This document shows, in pieces, positions 44,119 to 51,703 of a stretch of DNA of 64,000 nt (its first letter is position 1; the number at the start of each line of letters is the position of its first letter). A program made the position numbers and the translations under genes. Origin of the DNA: a virus; the IMG/VR virus record IMGVR_UViG_3300050034_000403, positions 1 through 64,000 of that record; one strand, written 5' to 3'. The notes under the pieces are model-generated. The model saw nothing but the letters and a program-made list of their open reading frames with translations, made no database searches and was not told the DNA's origin.

Positions 44119-44361
44119 TTATTCCTTCGCGTCGCTCTTGCATCTCAAAAGAAACCAAAACTTCGCCATCTCCAGCATCCCAAGGAAGTGCGAATTTTCC
44201 AACTGGTTGGATGACCATGCCAAGTCGCCATTTTGCGTTTTGTAAATCACCACAATCTCTGTCGGCTCGTCGTTTCCAAAGTCTTCCATGCAATCGATCA
44301 GCACCTGGGTTGGGCTGCGTGGAGTTTTCTTTTCTTCTTCCACCCTATGCAGCCTCTTCAT
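44119..44361 (-). CDS. 80-residue small protein
   Basis: It has DNDEPTEIVVIYKTQNGDLA-like strands: PTEIVVIYKTQNGDLAWSSN, then LENSHFLGMLEMAKFWFLLR. This short beta-strand plus helix protein, in which a visible DLAWSS segment precedes a helix, is common in phage early genes. It overlaps the HTH gene by 17 bases. Function unknown. Confidence 0.5.
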   Translation of the reverse strand: MKRLHRVEEEKKTPRSPTQVLIDCMEDFGNDEPTEIVVIYKTQNGDLAWSSNQLENSHFLGMLEMAKFWFLLRCKSDAKE

Positions 44362-44578
44362 TGCTGTACTTCGCCTTGAGCGCCAAAAACTTTCTTAACG
44401 TATCAGGAAACGGAATTACCTTTCCTGCTTCGATCAGCTGCACCGTGCGCCGACTCAAGCCCAGCACTTCAGCCAGCTTGACCTGCGTAAACAGATGATC
44501 GTGACGAAACTTGCGCCACTCTTTCTGGCGAGCGTCTCGTTCTTGCAAATCTTCTTCGGTTGGCTTGGGTCTTGGCAT
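44345..44578 (-). CDS. Cro/CI-type HTH regulator
   Basis: The 77-residue protein has an xre-family helix-turn-helix: FTQVKLAEVLGLSRRTVQLI then EAGKVIPFPDTLRKFLALKA. The N-terminus is charged. At this place, near the switch between minus- and plus-strand blocks, it could control the early/late or lysis-lysogeny decision, but the operator is not identified. Confidence 0.75.
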   Translation of the reverse strand: MPRPKPTEEDLQERDARQKEWRKFRHDHLFTQVKLAEVLGLSRRTVQLIEAGKVIPFPDTLRKFLALKAKYSNEEAA

Positions 44579-44663
44579 TGTTTACGCTCCCTTGAGCACC
44601 CGCATTACTTCCATCTCCATAAATTGGCGGGAAACCAATTTCGTGTCAACGGTAATTTTGTGC

Positions 44664-44855
44664 CTACCACACATCCTGCCGAAATTGCGCCGGCCGACGA
44701 ACGCGCTTTGCCGCGCGGTATCGCTGCATACTCTTCCGTCCCCGTCCGCCACGCATCAGATACCGCTGCAACGGAGTTTCCGCATAAAAATTGTCGCAAA
44801 GAAGCTTCAGCAACTTTGCCATTTTTGTCGGATTGGTCTTACGCAAAGCACACAT
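44664..44855 (-). CDS. 63-residue basic protein
   Basis: It starts CALRKTNPTKMAKLLKLLCD and continues NFYAETPLQRYLMRGGRGRK with an Arg-rich end. GGGGAAG lies upstream of the ATG. The composition is protein-like and basic, but the evidence is only an open frame with a plausible ribosome-binding site; an overlapping frame (44605-44799) is less convincing. Confidence 0.4.
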   Translation of the reverse strand: MCALRKTNPTKMAKLLKLLCDNFYAETPLQRYLMRGGRGRKSMQRYRAAKRVRRPAQFRQDVW

Positions 44856-45060
44856 AACTTCGCTTCCCCACTTTGCGCATAACCTACGCCAGTCTTGGTT
44901 TTCTGTCTACTGTGATTTTTCATTGCGCAAGGATTGCGCTCACTTAGCGAACTGTAACTGCATTCGCTAAAGCATCAGTGTAGATAAAGGCCAAAACCTT
45001 TATTTTTAAGTAGTGCGATTTTAGTGCGATTTACGTGATAATATGCATTCAGGAGATTTT

Positions 45061-45261
45061 ATGGCACGCATGACAATTGCACTTCCCGCTGAGATTGTAA
45101 AAATCGTCAATGACACTGCCCAAAAAGAGTCGGTTCCAAAAACAGAGATCATTCGACGTATGTTCACTGTGTTGAAGGTAGCCCAGGAAGAAAAAGACAA
45201 GGGGAACTCTCTTGGAATCATCAACGGAGAGAAGGTTATTGCCCGCATTGTTGGTGTATAA
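45061..45261 (+). CDS. Ribbon-helix-helix DNA-binding protein
   Basis: The ATG at 45061 follows AGGAG. The 66-residue protein begins with the strand RMTIALPAEIVKIVNDTAQK, then ESVPKTEIIRRMFTVLKVA, an RHH fold, and ends LGIINGEKVIARIVGV, an end often seen in RHH proteins of phages and cyanobacteria. Two direct repeats TAGTGCGATTT lie just upstream (about 45012-45032) and may be its operator. The membrane-protein gene follows after five bases. Confidence 0.7.
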   Translation: MARMTIALPAEIVKIVNDTAQKESVPKTEIIRRMFTVLKVAQEEKDKGNSLGIINGEKVIARIVGV

Positions 45262-45266
45262 ACTTC

Positions 45267-45539
45267 ATGGAAAATGAGAACAAAGAAAAACCGATCATCG
45301 TCGATCTTGGCCAACGCGAAGACGTGCCTCGTCCTGAACTCGATCCACAAAAGCTATTGTCTTTTGCGCAGCAAATCCTGATGGTTTTAGTCTTTTTAAT
45401 GTTTCTGGCTTGCGGGGTTTTATTGCGTTGGCCCGGATCAAAAGAAGCTCAAACCATCTTTGAACAAGCAAGAACGATTCTCCCGCCAATGGTGACGCTT
45501 GTTCTTGGCTTTTACTTTGGCGGTCGTCATTCTCGATAA
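45267..45539 (+). CDS. Small membrane protein with two membrane segments
   Basis: The 90-residue protein has a charged N-terminus (ENENKEKPIIVDLGQREDVP) and two hydrophobic segments (ILMVLVFLMFLACGVLL and ILPPMVTLVLGFYFGG). It lies in an operon with the RHH gene. It could be a holin-like protein or a superinfection factor; nothing in the sequence decides. Confidence 0.55.
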   Translation: MENENKEKPIIVDLGQREDVPRPELDPQKLLSFAQQILMVLVFLMFLACGVLLRWPGSKEAQTIFEQARTILPPMVTLVLGFYFGGRHSR

Positions 45540-45637
45540 TTTTTCAGAACAGGAATAGCCTGTATGTCTTGTTCATGCGGGCTATTCTTTATCACTATTC
45601 AGAAATTTTCAGGGCAAAAAAGCTGAGCATGGCTAAT

Positions 45638-46262
45638 GTTGCGTCTATTCGGCGCACTGTAGAAGCTGTTTGATTGTTGCGCTTATCCAGCGCACTATGA
45701 CTATCTTGCAACCTTTTTATAGCCAAAAAGCCGTGATGATTCTCGTGTTGCATCTACTCGATGCACTGAAACTGCCTTGTGACTTTGTGCTATTCCTTGA
45801 CGCGTTGCGCTTTCTCGGCGCACTCATACGTCTATAAATATCCCTTGTGTATTATTGCGCTTATTCAGTGTATTGTTGCGCTTATCCAGCGCACTCCTAC
45901 TTTGTCGCACATGTTGCATCTCTCCGATGCACTTTGACTGTACACCCCTACCTATCCATGTTGCATCTGCTCGATGCACTCATACTGTGCTCCTCAACCT
46001 ATCCATGTTGCGCCTATGCGGTGCACTGAAACCGCATTACTGCGAAATCCAAGGCTCACGTACGTTGCATCTTCTCGATGCACTTCAACCAGTCTGCTAT
46101 ACAGCAGACAAAAACGAATGCCAATGGAGGTTGCATCTGTTCGATGCACTCATACGGATTTGGTACGGGATGCTGTTGTTGCGCTTATCCAGCGCACTAG
46201 AACATCTTGTCAGCTCATTCTTCAGGTTGCGCCTGCTCGACGCACTCATATGACACCTCAAT
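45638..46262 (-). CRISPR. CRISPR-like array B, degraded (about 13 units)
   Basis: Units in the plus-strand reading start at 45638, 45676, 45747, 45804, 45854, 45875, 45913, 45960, 46007, 46064, 46130, 46178 and 46226. Spacing is irregular (38, 71, 57, 50, 21, 38, 47, 47, 57, 66, 48, 48), so spacers range from none to 34 bases. Only the hairpin and the following CACT are well kept; for example TGCGCT and AGCGCA pair at 45676, 45875 and 46178. The repeat family is the same as in arrays A and C. The array looks collapsed by deletions. A weak leader with TTGACA and CAAAG lies on the right. Confidence 0.7.
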
Positions 46263-46263
46263 A

Positions 46264-46290
46264 CTTTGCGCCAAGCCCCCGCGTTGTCAA
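46264..46290 (-). promoter_or_regulatory. Degenerate leader of array B
   Basis: On the minus strand TTGACA (46285-46290) and GCAAAG (46264-46269) match parts of the leaders of A and C. The TATAAT is replaced by TATTGA and the spacing is five bases longer. It borders the toxin gene at 46300. Confidence 0.4.
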
Positions 46291-46299
46291 CAAATTTCT

Positions 46300-46827
46300 T
46301 TAGCTCCGCGATGCCAGAATTTTGGTTGCCTCAGTCAATGTAATCATAAGCGTTTGTGGATTGATCGGCGAAGCGATGAAGCCGTATTTCTCGTAGAACT
46401 GTTTTGCATCCTTAGAAATTGCATTTACCAAAACCGCACGAATGCCGGCAATCTCAGCAGCCTGCAAAGTGCGCAAAACCGCATCCCGCAAAAGATCCGC
46501 CCCAATCCCGCGATGCTGAAAGTGTTCATCCACAGCCAGTCGTCCGATCAGCATCACGGGCACTGGATCGGGCATGTTGCGCTTGATGCGTGTGGGTGCC
46601 TCGACATGTGCCACAGCACCAGTCGCCAGCGCATAAAAACCAACGACATGACCTTCTGAGCACACCACTTTAGTACGCGATGCTCCATTCTTCTCGTTTT
46701 GAAGTGCCCGCGTCTTCAACCACAGATTGAGAGATGATTCGCCACAGCAGAATTGCGTAAGATCATGTTCCACTGTCAGCTTTTCTGGAGCGGTAATACG
46801 GATCTTGGACGCCTCTACTCCTCCCAC
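46300..46827 (-). CDS. GNAT acetyltransferase toxin (TacT-like)
   Basis: The 175-residue protein has a GNAT fold: LTVEHDLTQFCCGESSLNLW, VVGFYALATGAVAHVEAPTR, then VPVMLIGRLAVDEHFQHRGI with the acetyl-CoA loop QHRGIGADLL, and AVLVNAISKDAKQFYEKYGF near the end. GNAT toxins of this type acetylate charged tRNA. Its partner, a DUF1778 protein, is encoded just upstream with a 13-base overlap. The module lies next to array B. Confidence 0.85.
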   Translation of the reverse strand: MGGVEASKIRITAPEKLTVEHDLTQFCCGESSLNLWLKTRALQNEKNGASRTKVVCSEGHVVGFYALATGAVAHVEAPTRIKRNMPDPVPVMLIGRLAVDEHFQHRGIGADLLRDAVLRTLQAAEIAGIRAVLVNAISKDAKQFYEKYGFIASPINPQTLMITLTEATKILASRS

Positions 46828-47099
46828 GATGGTTTCCTCGCTAGCAGCTTTGCCAGTTTTGGGTTGGACTTGGGAGGATTGTCTAGCATGTCATTGAAGC
46901 GTTGGAACTCTTCTTTCCCGAGACGGAAGTAGCAGCGATCAAGCAAAATCGCTTCCGCTTCCCTGCACGCCGCATCCAGCATGAAATCCGTGCGGTTCCT
47001 TCCCAGCACTTCTGCTGCACTATCAATTAATGTCTTTTGCCGCAGATTGGCACGCAAATTGATGTTCGTAGCCCGCAATTCAGCAACGACAGAACCCAT
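46815..47099 (-). CDS. DUF1778 RHH antitoxin (TacA-like)
   Basis: The ATG at 47099 follows GGAGG. The 94-residue protein (RATNINLRANLRQKTLIDSA, AEVLGRNRTDFMLDAACREA) is a DUF1778 ribbon-helix-helix antitoxin. The C-terminal part (LDNPPKSNPKLAKLLARKPS) is the toxin-neutralising tail. It normally represses its operon and binds the GNAT toxin encoded downstream. Confidence 0.85.
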   Translation of the reverse strand: MGSVVAELRATNINLRANLRQKTLIDSAAEVLGRNRTDFMLDAACREAEAILLDRCYFRLGKEEFQRFNDMLDNPPKSNPKLAKLLARKPSWEE

Positions 47100-47161
47100 G
47101 ACCCACCTCCTGAATGTATACACAATGAGCGTACAGCATCGTGCGCACAATGTAAAGCGCC

Positions 47162-47443
47162 TTAGTACAGCTTGCGGCAGTCATAACACCAGAACCCGTC
47201 AGGCCGCTGGAAACCCTTGTGCCCCTTGTCGTGTGGGCATCTGGCAAGGCCAGCAGGACTCGAATCCGCGACAGGCCGATTATGAGTCGGTTGCTCTACC
47301 GGCTGAGCTACAGTCCCGCTGTTCCACTTCCGCGTGCGACACTCGGGATTACGGCATTGCGCGGGTATCGGTTTACGAACGTCTACCGGCCAAAGATACC
47401 CACACACGTCGCATCGATATGCCTCCATCTTAGTTTTGCCCAT
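47162..47443 (-). CDS. Zinc-ribbon ORF containing a tRNA-like sequence
   Basis: The frame of 93 residues begins MEAYRCDVCGYLWPVDVRKP, then IPAQCRNPECRTRKWN, a good zinc ribbon. It continues through a tRNA-like sequence (47246-47317), and ends LARCPHDKGHKGFQRPDGFW then CYDCRKLY, a second zinc motif. Either the frame is open across a real tRNA gene by chance or a tRNA-derived segment was inserted into a zinc-ribbon gene. Three palindromes lie directly upstream of its ATG. Confidence 0.45.
   Translation of the reverse strand: MGKTKMEAYRCDVCGYLWPVDVRKPIPAQCRNPECRTRKWNSGTVAQPVEQPTHNRPVADSSPAGLARCPHDKGHKGFQRPDGFWCYDCRKLY
47246..47317 (-). tRNA. tRNA-Met-like (anticodon CAT)
   Basis: On the minus strand: acceptor GGGACTG against TGGCCTT (one mismatch, several G-U), D-arm GCTCAGCCGGTAGAGC, anticodon stem ACCGA/TCGGC with loop CTCATAA, and T-arm GCGGA TTCGAGT CCTGC. 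The anticodon is CAT. The weak acceptor stem makes decay possible, but all four arms can form. It lies in frame within a zinc-ribbon ORF. Confidence 0.6.
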
Positions 47444-47513
47444 GAGTAGATTCTACTCACCAGCCTGAGTAGAATCTACTCAGCACTACCACCATTTGAG
47501 TCGAGCCGACTCA
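47444..47513. promoter_or_regulatory. Three tandem palindromic operators
   Basis: GAGTAGATTCTACTC (47444-47458), GAGTAGAATCTACTC (47467-47481) and TGAGTCGAGCCGACTCA (47497-47513) are perfect palindromes around a short centre. They lie in the 130 bases between two minus-strand genes and look like binding sites of a dimeric repressor. Confidence 0.75.
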
Positions 47514-47576
47514 GCATGCCATAAACAATGCACACCGCAGTTCGTAAGCTGGCAGCTTATATCGTGCAGCACCGCG

Positions 47577-47831
47577 TTACTCATCCCATGAATCTGCAAA
47601 ACCAATAGCCCCATACCCGTCTATCGTAATAATGAAAAGGTCCTGCCACCCAATGCGCGGATCACCATCCTTGCTGTACCGCCTTGCATGTATCGCATCA
47701 GGAGCAACATCGATGAAATGAGCAAGATCCTGTGCAATATGCCGCTTCACATCATCCACACTCGCAAACGTCCGAACCGTCTCCATCGACTCTGCCAAAC
47801 CACCACGATGAAACCTAAAACGTATTCCCAC
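47577..47831 (-). CDS. Small conserved phage-type protein
   Basis: A GTG at 47831 follows AGGAGG. The 84-residue product begins GIRFRFHRGGLAESMETVRT, then FASVDDVKRHIAQDLAHFID. This start, basic strand then helix with a following DLFIITIDGYGAIGFADSW strand pair, recurs in small phage proteins. Function unknown. Confidence 0.6.
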   Translation of the reverse strand: MGIRFRFHRGGLAESMETVRTFASVDDVKRHIAQDLAHFIDVAPDAIHARRYSKDGDPRIGWQDLFIITIDGYGAIGFADSWDE

Positions 47832-48573
47832 TTCCCCACCCCTCCTAACACCGCAGCGCATAAACTGACAACTCCTATCCTGCCACATACGCAACGCTCA
47901 AGCATATCAACTTTGCGCTTCCGTTGCGCTCTATCCACTACGCTACCTAAATTTTCATAGATTTTCCTTTGCGCTTCCGTTGCGCTTCTAGCTTCGGAAT
48001 TTCTATATTTTTTCCGGGTGAGGGCTAAGGCGTCATAGACGTCGGGCCACCCCCCCAGCCCGGACAACTAAGGAAACGCGCGCGACTATAGACGCGACAA
48101 TTGACTAGGATCTACCACCGCCGGCAGCATTGCGCAGACCGGCCGGCAGGCCACCGCCGCTAAATCTGTAGAATTGGCGACAGACTACCACCCCGGACAG
48201 CCACACACCCCTGAAACTGGCCTACAGACGGCTCTAGAGCACTGCTAGAGGCGCTAGGTGCGCTCTGTAGCGCCATTGCCGCGCCAGCCTATGCGCGCAC
48301 CCGTGGCAGGCCGCACAGCGCTTGCATTGCGCCTGTTTACGCGTTTTGATAGGGGCCCATGAATCTTGGATAGGCGAGCAAAGGCTTTGTTCCTCCCATC
48401 ATGTATTGCGCCTTTTGCGCCTGTTGCCCTGTACCGCCGCACACAGAGAACCGGCATTTTGCCGCTTTGCCGGTAGCGCAGAGTATCGCACCAAACCCGC
48501 ATAGGCGTTAGGCTTGCGGCTCTTATGCTTGCACCACGCTGGTATACGTACGCCAACTAAATCGAAACGAATC
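47832..48573. other. Non-coding region between minus- and plus-strand blocks
   Basis: About 740 bases without a convincing gene; the open frames here have unlikely composition. It holds a 20-base direct repeat (CTTTGCGCTTCCGTTGCGCT at 47911-47930 and, without its first C, 47968-47986), GC-rich and A/T-rich stretches, and a TTTTGATAGGGGCCC box (48344-48358). It separates leftward from rightward transcription and may hold promoters or a replication start. Confidence 0.5.
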
Positions 48574-48610
48574 GTCACAGCACAACGATTTATACTTGCA
48601 ATGCTGTTAC
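48574..48610. promoter_or_regulatory. Operator-like imperfect inverted repeat 1
   Basis: GTCACAGCACA and AATGCTGTTAC flank ACGATTTATACTTGC; the arms match at 8 of 11 positions. The central ACGATTTATASTTGC and the right arm recur in the perfect repeat at 50322-50358. The first plus-strand gene starts 41 bases downstream. Confidence 0.65.
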
Positions 48611-48650
48611 GTTTCGGGCATAGTAATAACAGCACGGGAGACGACACACA

Positions 48651-48797
48651 ATGACGGCACAGGGAATCATGCAGAACGTACGAATCTTGGAATACCTGAA
48701 GAAAGAGGTTCGCATCCTCACCAACCGCACGTCGCGTGACCAATCACTGTATGACGCTATCCGCATTGTGAGCGGCGTTACTCGCGGAAACCTTTAA
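48651..48797 (+). CDS. 48-residue helical protein
   Basis: The ATG lies after GGGAGACGACACACA. The product (TAQGIMQNVRILEYLKKEVR, ILTNRTSRDQSLYDAIRIVS) is helical and basic. It is the first gene of the plus-strand cluster and is controlled by the inverted-repeat promoter region shared with the gene at 50404. Function unknown. Confidence 0.5.
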   Translation: MTAQGIMQNVRILEYLKKEVRILTNRTSRDQSLYDAIRIVSGVTRGNL

Positions 48798-48802
48798 CCA
48801 AT

Positions 48803-48835
48803 GCGCCCGCTCGTGGGCATGGTACGCGAGCAAGA
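48803..48835 (+). repeat. Leader hairpin H copy 1
   Basis: GCGCCCGCTCGTGGGCATGG then TACGCGAGCAAG; the arms GCTCG and CGAGC pair. Similar hairpins with GCCCGC/GCGGGC are at 53455, 54241 and 54551. Confidence 0.55.
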
Positions 48836-48864
48836 ATCTACAAGGCACACGGGAGAGAGACACA

Positions 48865-49389
48865 ATGCTTACACCTGAACCTGATACCAAACTGACGTTG
48901 ATTAACAGCAAAGGGCGCATTGTCGCCTATGCGTTTCCGTGCCGTGTTGAGGCGTTTGCTTCCGATTTTAACTATCGGCTGGAGAATGGCGCGGGTTGCG
49001 GCTGTGACAAGGAATGTTTGTTTAAGGCGTTCGCGTATGTTTGGTTAGACGCAACGTCCTGCAATGCTTCGGGACCGCTTGCGGCGGAATGGGTCGAGTA
49101 CATGAAAACCAAACTGCGCGACACTAAACGGTTTCCGGTCGTCATTCTTGAACGGAAGGAACAGAGCGCAAACACGGAAGAGCGCAAGGTAAAAATCGTT
49201 GCGCAGTTTGGGCCGGAGTACAGCTTTGTGTCTGACAGCCAAGATACAGCGCCGATCAAGGAATCTGTACCGGACGCGAAAAACTATGATGCGTTCTTTG
49301 TGTTGTCGGGAGACGGCGAGTATACGGCAGTTTGGGGCATGGTTGGGATTGTCCCGTACCGCTCGAAGCTTGTAACGCGGCTGCTGTAA
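48865..49389 (+). CDS. Hypothetical early protein, 174 residues
   Basis: It starts at ATG 48865 after GGGAGAGAGACACA. The sequence (DTKLTLINSKGRIVAYAFPC, YRLENGAGCGCDKECLFKAF, EWVEYMKTKLRDTKRFPVVI) has a CGCDKEC cluster and a C-terminal beta domain (YTAVWGMVGIVPYRSKLVTR). No family is recognised. It is part of an early-type operon. Confidence 0.5.
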   Translation: MLTPEPDTKLTLINSKGRIVAYAFPCRVEAFASDFNYRLENGAGCGCDKECLFKAFAYVWLDATSCNASGPLAAEWVEYMKTKLRDTKRFPVVILERKEQSANTEERKVKIVAQFGPEYSFVSDSQDTAPIKESVPDAKNYDAFFVLSGDGEYTAVWGMVGIVPYRSKLVTRLL

Positions 49390-49464
49390 TCAACGCGCCC
49401 GCTCGCACACAGCGCAAACTATCACGCACGACTAACAGAGGCAAAGCCTCAAGGACACAAGGCA

Positions 49465-49830
49465 ATGGCATACGAAACGGCAGAGCAACTTGCAGCGGTA
49501 CAGGCATGGGCAAAGCAGCACGGGCGCACGTGGAAAGCGGCATTGCGCGCGGCATGGGCGAGCGGAGACTATCAGGGTTTCGACGGCGCGCCGCTTTTGC
49601 AGCAACTACGAAACGCGTTTGGGCCGTCGTGGCTTTTGTCGTTTCGTTTGCCGGTTGACGCGCCCGCGCCGGTAGATCCTGCCCGCGTGAAGTGGATGGA
49701 GTCCATCTTGGCGAACGATACGCGCTCAACAGACTATGAGCTGGGGCTGTTTTTCATCGCGCATGCCGTGCCGGAAGCCATGGCGAAAAGTTACATTGCG
49801 CATCGTACCGATTACCGCAACTCGCTCTAG
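49465..49830 (+). CDS. Hypothetical early protein, 121 residues
   Basis: The ATG at 49465 follows AAGGACACAAGGCA. The helical protein (AVQAWAKQHGRTWKAALRAA, PLLQQLRNAFGPSWLLSFRL, VKWMESILANDTRSTDYELG) has a Trp-rich first half. No motif is recognised. Confidence 0.5.
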   Translation: MAYETAEQLAAVQAWAKQHGRTWKAALRAAWASGDYQGFDGAPLLQQLRNAFGPSWLLSFRLPVDAPAPVDPARVKWMESILANDTRSTDYELGLFFIAHAVPEAMAKSYIAHRTDYRNSL

Positions 49831-49866
49831 GGCGCATAGCAGGCCATAGGCCAAGGATTACGAATT

Positions 49867-50091
49867 ATGCCTTACACAGATGCAGAGCGGGTTATCGTAC
49901 AGCGGCGCATTTTCGGCTGCACGTCTGAAGAGCTGGAAACCATCGTAGATGCGCAGCATCCGCGCTTAGAGATTGCACTCTCTGTGCTGTCGGACGCGCA
50001 AGAGCTGATACGGCGCGGGCAGGCGGAGAGCGCACGGCAAGCCATTAACAGAGCAAAATACATGATCAACGCGGCGGAGCACAGAGCATGA
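49867..50091 (+). CDS. Hypothetical early protein, 74 residues
   Basis: The short helical protein (YTDAERVIVQRRIFGCTSEE, LEIALSVLSDAQELIRRGQA) ends in an ATGA overlap with the next gene. No family is recognised. Confidence 0.45.
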   Translation: MPYTDAERVIVQRRIFGCTSEELETIVDAQHPRLEIALSVLSDAQELIRRGQAESARQAINRAKYMINAAEHRA

Positions 50092-50219
50092 GCGAAACGG
50101 AAAAAGCCGTGGTTGCCTTATGGCGCAAGGGCCGCACTTCGCAAGACATTGCGCGAGAGACGGGTATCCCGCTCTATCGCGTGCGCGCCATCCTTGCCGA
50201 TCTTGCAGCGATTCTTTAA
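50088..50219 (+). CDS. 43-residue HTH protein
   Basis: It starts within the previous stop (ATGA). SETEKAVVALWRKGRTSQDI followed by ARETGIPLYRVRAILADLA is a short helix-turn-helix of the sigma-4/resolvase type. It is too short for standard calling but in a coupled operon. It may bind the nearby inverted repeats. Confidence 0.6.
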   Translation: MSETEKAVVALWRKGRTSQDIARETGIPLYRVRAILADLAAIL

Positions 50220-50283
50220 TCGCGCAAAAACGCTTGGCGCATAAGGTCGCGGACAAGTGGGCAAAAGAAGCGTACTAATACTC

Positions 50284-50310
50284 GCCGGGATACGTCCCGG
50301 CATTACTTTT
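50284..50310 (+). terminator. Terminator-like hairpin
   Basis: GCCGGGA TACG TCCCGGC followed by ATTACTTTT lies 65 bases after the HTH gene and 12 bases before the operator at 50322. Confidence 0.6.
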
Positions 50311-50321
50311 GCACATAATCT

Positions 50322-50358
50322 GTTACGGCATTACGATTTATAGTTGCAATGCCGTAAC
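50322..50358. promoter_or_regulatory. Operator-like perfect inverted repeat 2
   Basis: GTTACGGCATT (50322-50332) and AATGCCGTAAC (50348-50358) are perfect inverted repeats around ACGATTTATAGTTGC. The centre is the same as at 48574-48610. TAGGGTTATAT and AGGAGAGAGAGGAACACACA follow before the ATG at 50404. Confidence 0.75.
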
Positions 50359-50403
50359 TATCATGATAGGGTTATATCAGTTCAGGAGAGAGAGGAACAC
50401 ACA

Positions 50404-50604
50404 ATGAGCACGGAAAAAGGTTTGTGCGGTTACGTTTGTTTTTATCAGGGAAAGCGCGTGGAAGTCTACGCGGAATCAATGCTTGCAGCACAGAAGCTTG
50501 TGGCGGCGCAATTGCAAGTGCCTGCCAGAAAGCAGTATTTAATCTCTGTGAATCTTTGCGAGCGCGAAGACGGCTCGGACGTGATTCATACGGCAACGTT
50601 CTAA
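50404..50604 (+). CDS. 66-residue small protein
   Basis: It begins STEKGLCGYVCFYQGKRVEV, then YAESMLAAQKLVAAQLQVPA and RKQYLISVNLCE. The arrangement strand, helix, strand resembles small phage and integrative-element proteins found beside DUF932 genes. A hairpin GACGGG TTTTT CCCGTC follows the stop codon. Confidence 0.55.
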   Translation: MSTEKGLCGYVCFYQGKRVEVYAESMLAAQKLVAAQLQVPARKQYLISVNLCEREDGSDVIHTATF

Positions 50605-50714
50605 GACGGGTTTTTCCCGTCTACGTGGTAATCGGTCCACGTGCTGAATGAGCGCAAGTCAGAGACTTTAAGCGCGAAACGGGAACCTAGTTCCGAGTCC
50701 TATAGGGGGACAGA

Positions 50715-51662
50715 ATGAACAACTTTGCACACAATTTTTCTATCGGCGCGGCAATCAATCCTAGCGTAGCTCTTCGCCTGCAGAACCCACTTTCCATGGA
50801 TGAATTGCGCCATTACGCGCCTAGCGCGTTCGCCACTTCCGCGCATGAATCCCGCTCTGCCCGCTATACCTATATTCCCACGTCAGACGTTATTGACGGC
50901 CTTATGAAAGAGGGTTTCCAGCCCTTCAAGGCTACGCAAGGCCGCTCGCGTGTCGCGGGCAAGGCCGAATACACAAAGCATATGATTCGCTTCCGTCACC
51001 CCGATTCTTTCTCCGCAATTCAGAAAGTCGGCGATTCCGTTCCCGAAGTCGTGCTTGTGAACAGCCACGACGGCACGAGCGCGTATAAATTGAGCGCCGG
51101 TCTTTTCCGTCTCGTTTGCTCGAATGGCCTTATGGTTTCAGATTCCACGGTTGAAATGCTCTCCATCCAGCATAAGGGCGACATTGTTCGCGATGTGATT
51201 GAAGGATCTTTTCAGATTGTCGGCCAGAGCGAAAAAGCGCTCGCGCGCGCCGATGAATGGAATCAGTTGCAACTCACGGCAGGCGAGCAAGGCGCATTCG
51301 CCGATGCGGCGCGCCAGCTTCGCTTTGCCGATGTAGAGGGCAAGATTGCAACGCCGATTACCGCCGAGCAACTTCTTCGCCCGCGTCGTGAGGCAGATGC
51401 TACCGGCCTGATCAACTGGCGCACCCCTACCGCGCCGAAACCGGACCTCTGGCACACTCTGAACGTCGTACAGGAAAACGTTGTGCGCGGCGGCCTGCAT
51501 GGCATGCAGCACGGCACAGACCCGCAGACCGGCCGCCGCACCATGCGCCGCGTTACGACGCGCGAGGTTCGCGGCATCGATCAAGATGTACGCCTGAACA
51601 GAGCTTTGTGGCAACTGGCGGAACGCATGGCGGAGCTGAAGGGCGCGGCTGTAGCTGCCTAG
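50715..51662 (+). CDS. DUF932 protein
   Basis: The 315-residue protein is a DUF932 (phage/plasmid-like) protein. It has APSAFATSAHESRSARYTYI, the strand MIRFRHPDSFSAIQ, VPEVVLVNSHDGTSAYKLSA, GLFRLVCSNGLMVSD, then WHTLNVVQENVVRGG and RGIDQDVRLNRALWQLAERM. These are the standard family blocks. DUF932 proteins are common in large phages and plasmids; their function is not settled. It is followed by a terminator. Confidence 0.85.
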   Translation: MNNFAHNFSIGAAINPSVALRLQNPLSMDELRHYAPSAFATSAHESRSARYTYIPTSDVIDGLMKEGFQPFKATQGRSRVAGKAEYTKHMIRFRHPDSFSAIQKVGDSVPEVVLVNSHDGTSAYKLSAGLFRLVCSNGLMVSDSTVEMLSIQHKGDIVRDVIEGSFQIVGQSEKALARADEWNQLQLTAGEQGAFADAARQLRFADVEGKIATPITAEQLLRPRREADATGLINWRTPTAPKPDLWHTLNVVQENVVRGGLHGMQHGTDPQTGRRTMRRVTTREVRGIDQDVRLNRALWQLAERMAELKGAAVAA

Positions 51663-51674
51663 CTCGCACGTATC

Positions 51675-51703
51675 GGGCAGGCGCAATGCCTGCCCATTTT
51701 CTT
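51675..51703 (+). terminator. Rho-independent terminator after the DUF932 gene
   Basis: GGGCAGGC GCAAT GCCTGCCC forms an eight-base-pair stem followed by ATTTTCTTT. Confidence 0.85.

Noticed and set aside
47747-48067. Minus-strand frame of 106 codons overlapping the small gene at 47577
   Set aside because: It overlaps a better supported gene in another frame and covers the direct repeats; no ribosome-binding site.
48254-48556. Minus-strand frame of 100 codons in the non-coding switch region
   Set aside because: Arg/Ala-rich composition without ribosome-binding site, and it runs through a GATAGG-type box; judged not to be a gene.
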